From the NCBI RefSeq assembly GCF_001567585.1, contig NZ_LRQV01000084.1, forward strand, positions 1 through 32,271: DNA of 32,271 nt, in the 5' to 3' direction. Source of the stretch: Micromonospora rosaria. Its GTDB lineage: Bacteria > Actinomycetota > Actinomycetes > Mycobacteriales > Micromonosporaceae. Below, in pieces: positions 15,933 through 23,529 of the stretch (the first letter of the stretch is position 1; the number at the start of each line of letters is the position of its first letter). The notes under the pieces were generated by a model that was given only the letters and a program-made list of their open reading frames with translations, made no database searches and was not told the origin of the DNA. The translations under genes were made by a program, and so were the position numbers.

Positions 15933-16528
15933 CCCGGCGTCGCCTGCTGCCACTGCTGCTGGCACTGCTGCTGGCCGGTACGGCCGGGGTGGCCGGCTGC
16001 ACCGGTGACCCCGCCGAGCCGGCCCCGCCGCCACCCGCCGGCGGCGCCGCCGCGCTGCCCGGTCCGGTCCCCACCGACCTGGCGCTGCGCCCGGCCCCGG
16101 AGGGCGCCCCGGCCGCGCCGGCCTTCACCGGCACGCTCACCGACGGCACCCCGCTCACCGCCGCGCAGCTGTGGGCCGACCGTCCGGTGGTGCTCACCTT
16201 CTTCAGCTCCTGGTGCACCATCTGCGCCGACCGGCAGGACGCCCTGAGCGAGCTGGCCGCCACGTACCGCGACCGGGTGGTCTTCGTCGGGGTCGCCGCC
16301 GTCGACCAGCCCGACGACCTCCAGGAGTACCTGCGCGCCCACCGGGTGGCGTACCCGGTGGTGGTCGACGAGGAGCAGGCGATCTGGCGCTCGTACGCGG
16401 TCCGGGAGCCACCGGCCGTCGTCATCGTGGCCAAGGGCGGCGCGCTGCTGCGCGGCTGGCCGGGCGGGATCGAGGTCGCCGACCTCGACCAGCGACTCCG
16501 GGAGCTGGTGCTGGCCGAGACGCCGTAG
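15929..16528 (+). CDS. TlpA-like thioredoxin-fold lipoprotein
   Basis: A 199-aa lipoprotein: signal peptide with lipobox GVAG-Cys24, a Pro/Ala-rich spacer, then a thioredoxin/redoxin domain from about residue 62. The active site is WCTIC (Cys96 and Cys99) in the segment TFFSSWCTICADRQ; a cis-Pro-type segment REPPAVVIV follows. Such proteins are extracytoplasmic thiol-disulfide oxidoreductases, often for cytochrome or secreted-protein maturation. I start at GTG 15929, which overlaps the preceding TGA by 4 bp and begins a proper signal peptide; the same frame extends upstream but lies inside the previous gene. Confidence in the family is high, in the partner low. Confidence 0.88.
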   Translation: MTRRRLLPLLLALLLAGTAGVAGCTGDPAEPAPPPPAGGAAALPGPVPTDLALRPAPEGAPAAPAFTGTLTDGTPLTAAQLWADRPVVLTFFSSWCTICADRQDALSELAATYRDRVVFVGVAAVDQPDDLQEYLRAHRVAYPVVVDEEQAIWRSYAVREPPAVVIVAKGGALLRGWPGGIEVADLDQRLRELVLAETP

Positions 16529-16536
16529 GGTCGTCC

Positions 16537-16610
16537 GGTGCCGGCGGCGCGGTCGTCGACGGCTGTCGGTAACCCGGCCGACACCGGTCGTTGCCCGAGC
16601 CGTCGGCACC
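16537..16610 (+). terminator. Possible long imperfect hairpin terminator
   Basis: Arms 16537-16548 and 16599-16610 pair at 11 of 12 positions, with an inner TGTCGG/CCGACA stem (16564-16569 with 16578-16583). It lies 9 bp after the TlpA-like stop. The wide interior makes this less certain than the other hairpins. Confidence 0.45.
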
Positions 16611-16680
16611 GCGTCGACCTGGCCCGATGGGGTGGCCCGCGGGGGAGGGAAGTCGGCCGAACGGGCCGGTGCCGGCTGGC

Positions 16681-16720
16681 TGTCCGGACCCTGTCCCGGA
16701 CACCGATCATGATCTAGCGT
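16681..16720 (+). promoter_or_regulatory. Candidate promoter and operator of the first exopolysaccharide unit
   Basis: A TAGCGT -10 box at 16715-16720 is preceded by the 10-bp palindrome GATCATGATC (16705-16714). A 7-bp inverted repeat, TGTCCGG with CCGGACA (16681-16687 with 16696-16702), overlaps the -35 position, which itself is poor (CTGTCC, 18-bp spacer). A weak -35 under a dyad suggests an activator- or repressor-dependent promoter. Confidence 0.4.
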
Positions 16721-16777
16721 CCGGGGCGCGGAACGCCTGCTCACGGGCTGCGGGGCCGCGCTCCTGGGGGGAAAACT

Positions 16778-18058
16778 GTGCAATCTCGCGATCACGCCAC
16801 CGAGCTGACCGGCCGGGGCCGTCCCGACCCGGAGCCCGCCCGACCACCCGGATGGCGTCCGCTGCGGGTGGCGATGATCGGCCAGAAGGGGCTGCCGGCC
16901 ACCTTCGGCGGGATCGAACGGCACGTGGAGGAGATGGCCAGCCGGCTCGCCACCTTCGGCCACGAGGTGACCGTCTACTGCCGGGACAGCTACGGCGGCG
17001 TCACCACCCCCGAGTACCGGGGCATCCGGCTGCGCCGGGCGCGGACCGTGGCCAGCAAGCACCTCGACGCCATCGTGCACTCCACCACCTCGACCGTGGC
17101 GGCCATGACCGAGCGGCCCGACGTCGTGCACTACCACGGCCTCGGCCCGTTCCTGCTGGCCCCGCTGCCCCGGTACGCCGGCCGGTCGGCGGTGGTGCTC
17201 ACCGTGCACGGCCTGGACAACCAGCGCAACAAGTGGGGCCGGGCGGCGCGGGCGGTGCTCGGCACCGCGTACCGGCTCAGCGGGCCGGTGCCGCACGGCC
17301 TGGTCACCGTCTCCCGGGGGCTGGCCGCGCACTACGAGTCCCGGTTCCGGCGGCCCGCCCACTACATCCCCAACGGGGTCGCCACCCCCAAGCACCTGCC
17401 GCCCCGGGAACTCGACCGGTTCGGGCTCACCCCCGGCGGGTACCTGCTCCTGGTCGGCCGGCTGGTCCCGGAGAAGTCCGCCGACCTGCTGGTCCGCGCG
17501 TTCCGGCGGCTCCCGACCGACCTGCGGCTGGCCGTCGTCGGCGGCTCGGCGTTCACCGACGAGTTCGTCGCCCGGCTGCGCCAGGAGGCCGCCGCCGACC
17601 CCCGCATCGTGTTCACCGGGTTCGCCTACGGCGACCTGCTCGCCGAGCTGTACTCGCACGCGGCGGCCTTCGTGCAGCCGTCCCGGCTGGAGGGGCTGCC
17701 GCTGACCCTGCTGGAGGCGGCCTCGTACGGGCTGCCGGTGGTGGCCAGCGACATCGAACCGCACGTCGAGGTGCTGGAGCGGGACGCGCCGGGCCGGCGA
17801 CTGTTCCGCGAGGGCGACGGCGACGACCTGCTGCGGGCGCTGGCCACGGCGACCAGCGACCTCGAGGCCGAACGGGTCGGCGCCGGGGAGCTGCGCGACC
17901 GGGTCCTGGTCGAGTACAGCTGGGACAGCGCCGCCCGAGACCTGGAACGCCTCTACCTCGACCTGGCCACCCGGCCGCCCCGCGGCGCCCCGGACCACCC
18001 GTCGGTCACACCCGGCGCAACGGCCCATGTGCCCCGGCAGCGGCACCCGTTAGATTAG
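16778..18058 (+). CDS. GT4-family glycosyltransferase (exopolysaccharide unit 1)
   Basis: A 426-aa GT-B glycosyltransferase. After a hydrophilic 28-residue leader comes MIGQKGLPATFGGIERHVEE (33-52), a motif typical of rhamnosyl/galactosyl-type GT4 enzymes in capsule clusters. HYHGLGP lies near 118 and the donor-site E-x7-E is Glu305/Glu313 in RLEGLPLTLLEAASYGLPVV. The GTG start at 16778 follows GGGGGGAAAAC. It is the first gene of a unit continuing into a polymerase, chain-length protein, flippase and sulfotransferase, so it probably adds a sugar to the lipid-linked repeat unit. Linkage and donor are unknown. Confidence 0.9.
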   Translation: MQSRDHATELTGRGRPDPEPARPPGWRPLRVAMIGQKGLPATFGGIERHVEEMASRLATFGHEVTVYCRDSYGGVTTPEYRGIRLRRARTVASKHLDAIVHSTTSTVAAMTERPDVVHYHGLGPFLLAPLPRYAGRSAVVLTVHGLDNQRNKWGRAARAVLGTAYRLSGPVPHGLVTVSRGLAAHYESRFRRPAHYIPNGVATPKHLPPRELDRFGLTPGGYLLLVGRLVPEKSADLLVRAFRRLPTDLRLAVVGGSAFTDEFVARLRQEAAADPRIVFTGFAYGDLLAELYSHAAAFVQPSRLEGLPLTLLEAASYGLPVVASDIEPHVEVLERDAPGRRLFREGDGDDLLRALATATSDLEAERVGAGELRDRVLVEYSWDSAARDLERLYLDLATRPPRGAPDHPSVTPGATAHVPRQRHPLD

Positions 18059-18101
18059 GCCGTTCTCCCGGTCCCTCGGCGGTGGCCGGCGGGTCACCCC
18101 T

Positions 18102-19655
18102 GTGTGCACACCTACGAGCGAGCGGTCGGCGGCGATGGACGGACAGCGGCACGGCGCGGTGCGCGACCCCGGCACGTCCGGCGGCGCCCCACCCGACCCG
18201 GACGGCGGCGGGCCGCCCGCCGTCCGGCGCCCGGCCGGTGACCTGACCGGACGGCTGCTCACCGGCGGCGCGGCGCTGCTCTGCGCGGTGGTGGCGGTGC
18301 TCGCCGGGGTGGCGATGAGCGGCGGCAACCGGGTCGGCATGGTGCTGCCGCTGGCGCTGGCCGCCGGCCTGATCATCGGCGTGCTCGCGCTCACCCGCTT
18401 CGCGGCGTACGTGATGCTGATGCTCGCGGTGCGCTCCTGCGTCGACCTGTTCAAGCTCAGCGGGCCCACCGCCGGGCGGGCCGACGGCGGCGGGGCCGGC
18501 CGGATCATGGATCCGTCGACCCTGCTCGCCGTGCTCTTCCTGCTCGCCGCCGGGCTCTGGCTCGCCGCCCAGCTCCGCCGCGACGGCCGGCTGCGCACCT
18601 CCCCGCTGGGCGTGGCGATGCTGCTGGTCGGCGCGACCGGCCTGGTCGCCGCCCTGGGCGCGGCCCAGCCGGTGCCCAGCCTGCTGGAGGCGCTGCGGAT
18701 CGGCACCGTCGTGGTGATGTTCGTGGTCCTGGAGCAGTTGATGCCGGACCTGCCGGCGGTCCGCCGGATCCTGCTCGCGGTGTACGCCTCGCTGGTCCTC
18801 GCGCTCGGCTACACCGTGCTGATGTCCCTGCTCGGCAGTCCGCCGGCCGAGGTCAAGGGCGGTTTCACCCGGATCAGCGGCCCGTTCAGCCAGTCCACCA
18901 CCTTCGGCCGGTACCTGATGTTCATGGTGATCTTCGGGTTCGGCGTGTACCGGTTCCTGGAGCGGCGGCTGCGGGTCGCCCTCGGCGCGCTGCTCGCCCT
19001 GTCGCTGGTGTTCCTGCTGCTCACCAACACCCGCAGCGCCATCCTCGGGGCGGCCATCGGGCTGGTCGTGGTCGCGGTGCTGCACCGCAGCAAGCGGATG
19101 CTGGTGGCGCTCTGCCTGGTCGGGGTGGTCGGCGCCGCGCTGCTGCCGTCGGTGGCGCAGCGCTTCGGGCAACTCGGCGACGCCACCGCCGTCGGCGGCG
19201 GCCCCACCGGCAACACCCTCGCCTGGCGGGTCGGGTACTGGTCGGAGATCGTCACGCTGGCCAACCGCAACCCGGTCACCGGGGTCGGCCCGAACATGAC
19301 CAAGTTCGAGGCCGACGAGGCGAAGAAGCCGCACAACGACTTCCTGCGCGCGTACGTCGAGACCGGGCTGCTGGGCCTGGGCGCGTACCTGGCGATGATG
19401 CTGCTCTGCCTGCACACCGGGCGGACGGCGCTGCGCCGGGCCCCGCCGGGCAGCCTGCAACGGGGTATCGCGATCGGCTTCCTCGGCTGCGCGGTCGCGT
19501 TCATCGCGGTCAGCGCGGCCTCGAACGTGATCTCGAACGTGGTCACGTTGTGGTACTTCGCGGCCTTCGCCGCCGCGGCCAGCGCGGTCGCGCGGGGCGC
19601 GGCCCGGAGTGGGACACCCACCCGGTCGGTGACGGTCGGGCGGAGCATCGGATGA
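18102..19655 (+). CDS. O-antigen ligase / Wzy-type polysaccharide polymerase
   Basis: A 517-aa polytopic membrane protein with about a dozen hydrophobic segments. It has the conserved Wzy/WaaL-family features: TNTRSAILGAAIG after the middle, then NPVTGVGPN and the loop KKPHNDFLRAYVETGLLGLG. These proteins join lipid-linked oligosaccharides outside the membrane. Between a GT4 and Wzz/Wzx-like genes, the polymerase role is the better guess than ligation. The GTG at 18102 gives a 40-residue hydrophilic leader; ATG 18135 is an alternative start and neither has a strong ribosome-binding site. The stop overlaps an ATG of the next frame (ATGA at 19652). Confidence 0.88.
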   Translation: MCTPTSERSAAMDGQRHGAVRDPGTSGGAPPDPDGGGPPAVRRPAGDLTGRLLTGGAALLCAVVAVLAGVAMSGGNRVGMVLPLALAAGLIIGVLALTRFAAYVMLMLAVRSCVDLFKLSGPTAGRADGGGAGRIMDPSTLLAVLFLLAAGLWLAAQLRRDGRLRTSPLGVAMLLVGATGLVAALGAAQPVPSLLEALRIGTVVVMFVVLEQLMPDLPAVRRILLAVYASLVLALGYTVLMSLLGSPPAEVKGGFTRISGPFSQSTTFGRYLMFMVIFGFGVYRFLERRLRVALGALLALSLVFLLLTNTRSAILGAAIGLVVVAVLHRSKRMLVALCLVGVVGAALLPSVAQRFGQLGDATAVGGGPTGNTLAWRVGYWSEIVTLANRNPVTGVGPNMTKFEADEAKKPHNDFLRAYVETGLLGLGAYLAMMLLCLHTGRTALRRAPPGSLQRGIAIGFLGCAVAFIAVSAASNVISNVVTLWYFAAFAAAASAVARGAARSGTPTRSVTVGRSIG

Positions 19656-19681
19656 TCTACCAGACAGTGGGGAGCGCAAGG

Positions 19682-20755
19682 GTGGAGATCGTCGACTATC
19701 TGCGGGTCGCGCGGCGTCGACTCTGGATCCTGCTGGGGGTCCCGCTGGTCGCGGCGGCAGCGGCGGCGCTCGTCGTCCTGCTCGGCCCCGCGCGGTACGC
19801 GGCGACCTCGTACGTGGCGGCCCCGGCGCTGGTCGGGGGAGCCGCCGCCCAGCAGTACACCGGCACCCAGGCGGCTGCCCAGTTCGCGGCGGCCTTCGCC
19901 GCCGCCGTGACCTCCCCGCAGGTCGTCGACCAGGTCTCCGCCGACACCGGGGTACGCGCCGCCGACCTGCGCGCCGGGCTCAAGGTCACGCAGGTCGGCG
20001 CCAGCAGCCAGCTCACCGTGACGTACACCGCGACCGACCGGTCCACGGTCGCCCCGGTGCTGACCGCCACCGGGCAGCGCGCCCTGGCCTTCCTCTTCGC
20101 CAGCCAGGTGGGCATCGCCGAGAGCGAGGTGACGGCCGCCACCGACGAGCTGACCACCGCCACCAAGGCGATCGACGAGTGGGAGAAGACCAACAAGGTC
20201 CGCCAGCCGGACCGGCTGTACCAGGCGACCCTCCAGGAGATCGCCACCATGCGGCAGCAGCGGCTGCAGATGCAGGCGGTCGGCAACGGGCGGGGCGCCG
20301 CCGAGGCCGAGGAGGCGATCGCCGAGGGGCAGAAGCGCCTCGACGGGCTCGGCCCGAAGCTGCCCGAGTACCAGGCCCTGCTCGCCCAGCGGGACACCGC
20401 CAGCGGCGCCCTCGCCAACGCCCGGCAGGGCCTGCAACAGGCTCGGGCGCAGTCCCAGGCCGCCGACCCGGCCCAGGTGACCAGCGTCGGCGCGGTGGAG
20501 CCGGTCGACCGGACCCGGGCCCTGGTCAACCTGGCGCTGCCGGTGGCCGGCGCGGGTCTGCTGCTGGCCGTGCTGCTGGTCGCCGTGGTGGAGCAGCTCT
20601 CCCGCAACCGGGCGGTGGCCGCCGGGCGCGGCGGGGCCACCGGGCGGGCCACCCCCGTCCCGGCGCAGGTCGCCAGCCGGCCGGCGCGGGGCGGCAGCAG
20701 CGACGACACCGTCGTGCTGCCGGCGCTGACCGACCGGAACAACCGGCACCGGTAG
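19682..20755 (+). CDS. Wzz/YveK-like chain-length determinant protein
   Basis: About 357 aa with the layout of polysaccharide co-polymerases. A VEIVDYLRVARRRLW start and the first membrane segment at about 15-35 are followed by a long extracytoplasmic region (about 40-275) with a coiled-coil-like Gln/Ala-rich part. A second membrane segment LALPVAGAGLLLAVLLVAVV lies near 280-300, with a charged cytoplasmic tail. No tyrosine-kinase domain is fused, unlike many actinobacterial versions. GTG 19682 is preferred because GGGGAG lies 7 bp upstream and it gives the family-typical N-terminus; ATG 19652, overlapping the previous stop, is an alternative. It should set chain length together with the polymerase. 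Confidence 0.82.
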   Translation: MEIVDYLRVARRRLWILLGVPLVAAAAAALVVLLGPARYAATSYVAAPALVGGAAAQQYTGTQAAAQFAAAFAAAVTSPQVVDQVSADTGVRAADLRAGLKVTQVGASSQLTVTYTATDRSTVAPVLTATGQRALAFLFASQVGIAESEVTAATDELTTATKAIDEWEKTNKVRQPDRLYQATLQEIATMRQQRLQMQAVGNGRGAAEAEEAIAEGQKRLDGLGPKLPEYQALLAQRDTASGALANARQGLQQARAQSQAADPAQVTSVGAVEPVDRTRALVNLALPVAGAGLLLAVLLVAVVEQLSRNRAVAAGRGGATGRATPVPAQVASRPARGGSSDDTVVLPALTDRNNRHR

Positions 20756-20764
20756 GCCCACGGC

Positions 20765-22429
20765 GTGACAGACGATCCGAACCGGTCGGGGCCGACGTCC
20801 CGGCCGGCCCCGACCGACGGCACCGGCGACCCGGGCAGCGGCGACCGGCACGTGCGGGGCATGGCCCGCGGTGGCGGCCTCAACCTGGTCGGCGCCCTGC
20901 TCAGCCAGGCCGCCGTCTTCCTGATCATGCTGCTGGTGGCCCGGCTGCTCGGCGTCCGGGAGGTCGGCCGGTACGCCCAGTGCTACGCGGTGCTGTCGCT
21001 GTTCGGGCTGCTGTCGCTCTCCGGCTTCCGGGCCGGGCTGACCCGCTTCGTGGCGGTGCACCTGGCCGACGACGACGCGCCCGCCCTGCGCGGCACCATC
21101 CGGCTGGGGCTGGGCGTCTCGGTCGCCTCCTCGGTGGCGCTCGCCGCCGGGCTGGCCGCCGCCGCCCCGTGGCTCGCCGCGCAACTGCACGACCCGGGCC
21201 TGGCCACCGGGCTGCGCCTGGTGGCCCTGACGCTGCCCGCCACGACGATCACCGAGGCGGCCCTGGCGGCCACCCGGGGCTGGCGCACCCAGCGCCCGTT
21301 CACCTACATCGGCCAGCTCTACGAGCCCGGTACCCGGCTGCTGCTCACCACCCTGGCCCTGGTCACCGGCGCCGGCCTGACCGGCGCGTTCTGGGCGCTG
21401 GTGGTGGCCGGCTGGTCGGCGGCGCTGCTCGCCCTGGTCGCGCTGGCCCGGCTGCTGCGCCGGGTCGCGCCGGCCCGGCCGGTGTACCGCCCCCGACAGC
21501 TGTTCGGCTTCTCCACGGTGAGCTGGGCGTCGTCGCTGTCGTCGACCGGCCTGATCTGGGTCGACACCCTGCTGCTCGGCTTCTTCGCCAACCCCGAGAT
21601 CGGCGTCTACAACGTCGCCACCCGGCTGGTCACCGTCGCCATCTTCGTGCTCGCCCCGATCAACGCCTCGTTCGGGCCGTACATCGCCTACCTGTACCAC
21701 CAGGGGGCGATGGCCGACGTCCGCCGGGTCTACACGGTGGCGACCGGCTGGGTGGTCCGACTGTCGCTGCCCGCCTTCGTCGCGCTGCTGGTCATCCCCG
21801 GCGACCTGCTGCGGGTCTTCGACGGCCAGATCGCCACCGGGGCGGCGGTGACCGTGGTGCTCGCCCTCGGCCAGATGGTCAACGCGGCCACCGGCCCGTG
21901 CGGCACCGTGCTGAACATGTCCGGCCGGGTGGCGCTGAACATGGCCGACAACGTGGCCGCCCTGGTCATCAACGTGCTGCTGAACCTCTGGCTGATCCCG
22001 GCCTACGGCATCGTCGGCTCGGCGGTGGCCTGGAGCGTCTCCCTGGTCGTGGTGAACGTCGCCCGGGTCCTGCAGGTCCGGCACCTGATCGGCGCCCTGC
22101 CGTTCAGCGCCGGCATGCTCAAGGGGGTGGCCGCCGCCGGCGCGGCGGCCCTCGCCGGGCTGCTGGTCCGCGACCTGGTGCCGGGCTGGCCGTGGCGGCT
22201 GGCGGTCGGGCTCACCGTGATCGCGGCGGTCTACCTGGCGGTGGTGCTGGCGCTGGGGCTCAGCAAGGAGGACGTGATGGTGCTGCGCACGCTGCGCCGC
22301 CGCCGGGGTCGCGGCGGCCCGCCGGCCGGCGGAGCCGGGTCGTTGCCGGCCCGTGGCTCCCCGACGGCGGACGGCGCCGACCCGGCCCCGGCCGGCGGCG
22401 CCCCGACGGCCACGGGGGTGCCGCGATGA
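20765..22429 (+). CDS. Wzx-like polysaccharide flippase (MOP/MATE superfamily)
   Basis: A 554-aa polytopic protein. After about 40 hydrophilic residues come the GGGLNLVGALLSQAAVFLIM segment and LGVREVGRYAQCYAVLSLFG, typical of the first two helices of Wzx/MurJ-like flippases. About 14 hydrophobic segments follow, then a Pro/Gly/Ala-rich C-terminal tail. It should carry lipid-linked repeat units across the membrane. GTG 20765 lies 9 bp after the Wzz-like stop. Its TGA overlaps the ATG of the following sulfotransferase, so the sulfotransferase is made from the same message. Confidence 0.9.
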   Translation: MTDDPNRSGPTSRPAPTDGTGDPGSGDRHVRGMARGGGLNLVGALLSQAAVFLIMLLVARLLGVREVGRYAQCYAVLSLFGLLSLSGFRAGLTRFVAVHLADDDAPALRGTIRLGLGVSVASSVALAAGLAAAAPWLAAQLHDPGLATGLRLVALTLPATTITEAALAATRGWRTQRPFTYIGQLYEPGTRLLLTTLALVTGAGLTGAFWALVVAGWSAALLALVALARLLRRVAPARPVYRPRQLFGFSTVSWASSLSSTGLIWVDTLLLGFFANPEIGVYNVATRLVTVAIFVLAPINASFGPYIAYLYHQGAMADVRRVYTVATGWVVRLSLPAFVALLVIPGDLLRVFDGQIATGAAVTVVLALGQMVNAATGPCGTVLNMSGRVALNMADNVAALVINVLLNLWLIPAYGIVGSAVAWSVSLVVVNVARVLQVRHLIGALPFSAGMLKGVAAAGAAALAGLLVRDLVPGWPWRLAVGLTVIAAVYLAVVLALGLSKEDVMVLRTLRRRRGRGGPPAGGAGSLPARGSPTADGADPAPAGGAPTATGVPR

Positions 22430-23271
22430 GCGTGGACCGGCGCCGGGGCGGGGTGGACCGGCTGCGCCGGGTGGTCCGGGGCACCCGCGCCTGGGCCCGC
22501 GCGGCGTGGCCCGGCCCGACCGGGGCGCTGCCCGACTTCCTGATCATCGGGGGGCAGCGCTGCGGCACCACCTCGCTGCACGCCTACCTCGCCGCCCACC
22601 CGGACGTGCGCCCCGCGACCGGCAAGGAACTCCAGTTCTTCAGCGTGCACCACGGCCGGGGCGAGCGGTGGTACCGGGCGCACTTCCCGCCCCCCGCCGC
22701 CGGGCGGCTGACCTTCGAGGCGAGCCCGTACTACCTGTTCCACCCGAGCGTGCCGGCCCGGGTCGCCGCGCTGCTGCCGCAGGCGCGGTTCGTGGCGCTG
22801 CTGCGTGACCCGGTGGAGCGGGCGTACTCGCACTACCTGCACAGCCGCTCGTACGGGCAGGAGCCGCTGGGGTTCGCCGAGGCGCTCGCCGCCGAACCGC
22901 AGCGGCTGGCCGAGGCGCTGCGCGACGGGCCGGACACCCCGGCCGCCCACCACGCGCTGCGCACCTACTCCTACGCGGCCCGGGGCCGGTACGCCGAACA
23001 GCTCGACCGCTGGTACGCCCACCTGCCCGCCGACCGGCTGCACGTGGTGCGCAGCGAGGACCTGTACGCCGACCCGGCCGGCGAGTACGCCACCATCCTG
23101 CGCTTCCTCGGCCTGACGCCGTTCGCCCCGGACACCTTCGCCCGGCACACCCGCCGCGCCGACCGGGGCCCCACCGGGCTCACCGACGAGGTACGGGCGC
23201 GGCTGCGGGCCGAGTTCGCCCCGCACAACGCCCGCCTCGCCGACCTGCTCGACTGGCCGCGTACCTGGTAG
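22426..23271 (+). CDS. Sulfotransferase 1 (PAPS-dependent, heparan-sulfotransferase-like)
   Basis: A 281-aa sulfotransferase. The 5'-phosphosulfate loop is IIGGQRCGTTSLHAYLAAHP (40-59) and the 3'-phosphate motif is LLRDPVERAYSHYLHS; KELQFF and EASPYYLFHP match the heparan N/O-sulfotransferase-like subgroup. It should move sulfate from PAPS to a hydroxyl or amino group of a carbohydrate. No membrane segment, so sulfation would occur in the cytoplasm before export. The ATGA overlap with the flippase gene ties it to polysaccharide export. A run of basic residues at the N-terminus may mark association with the membrane or an acidic polymer. Confidence 0.92.
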   Translation: MSVDRRRGGVDRLRRVVRGTRAWARAAWPGPTGALPDFLIIGGQRCGTTSLHAYLAAHPDVRPATGKELQFFSVHHGRGERWYRAHFPPPAAGRLTFEASPYYLFHPSVPARVAALLPQARFVALLRDPVERAYSHYLHSRSYGQEPLGFAEALAAEPQRLAEALRDGPDTPAAHHALRTYSYAARGRYAEQLDRWYAHLPADRLHVVRSEDLYADPAGEYATILRFLGLTPFAPDTFARHTRRADRGPTGLTDEVRARLRAEFAPHNARLADLLDWPRTW

Positions 23272-23391
23272 CGCCACCGCCCGCCCGTTCACGGCGGCGG
23301 GTGGCCGGTGGTGGGTGGCGGGCCCTTTCGAGCTGCCCCCACGGACGGGGCGCTGGCGAGGTCGTGGGCCGGGCGTGCCGGGGAGGTGTCC

Positions 23392-23409
23392 GGGCGGGGG
23401 CGGGGCGGG
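23392..23409 (+). other. Predicted G-quadruplex motif
   Basis: Four G-runs of 3, 5, 4 and 3 bases are separated by single C residues, the arrangement predicted to give the most stable G-quadruplexes. It lies on the + strand in the 258-bp convergent intergenic region after sulfotransferase 1, and its last G-run is the first part of the adjacent hairpin. Confidence 0.6.
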
Positions 23410-23430
23410 CACGCGGGTGGTCCCGTGCCC
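23407..23430. terminator. Candidate bidirectional hairpin terminator
   Basis: GGGCACG (23407-23413) pairs with CGTGCCC (23424-23430) around a 10-nt loop; an alternative fold with a 4-bp inner stem is also possible. It lies between the convergent sulfotransferase 1 and glycosidase-like genes, where a shared terminator is expected. The rest of this gap shows no gene. Confidence 0.6.
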
Positions 23431-23529
23431 GGGGCAGCTCGACAGGACGGCCAACAGACCCCACGGTCGGCTCCCCGCGTCCGATCAGCGCCGTCAGCCG
23501 TCAACGACACCCCGGTGCGGCGCCGGCGG

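Noticed and set aside
18809..22084. A 1091-codon open frame on the minus strand opposite the polymerase, Wzz-like and flippase genes
   Set aside because: Its translation is low-complexity Gly/Ala/Arg/Asp/Gln with no recognisable motif, as produced by reading GC-rich coding DNA in a wrong frame. The plus-strand genes there have clear families.
20179..23271. A single 1030-codon frame that would fuse a large N-terminal region to sulfotransferase 1
   Set aside because: The sequence before 22426 is an out-of-frame shadow of the Wzz-like and flippase genes. The ATG at 22426 overlaps the flippase stop and starts the recognisable protein.
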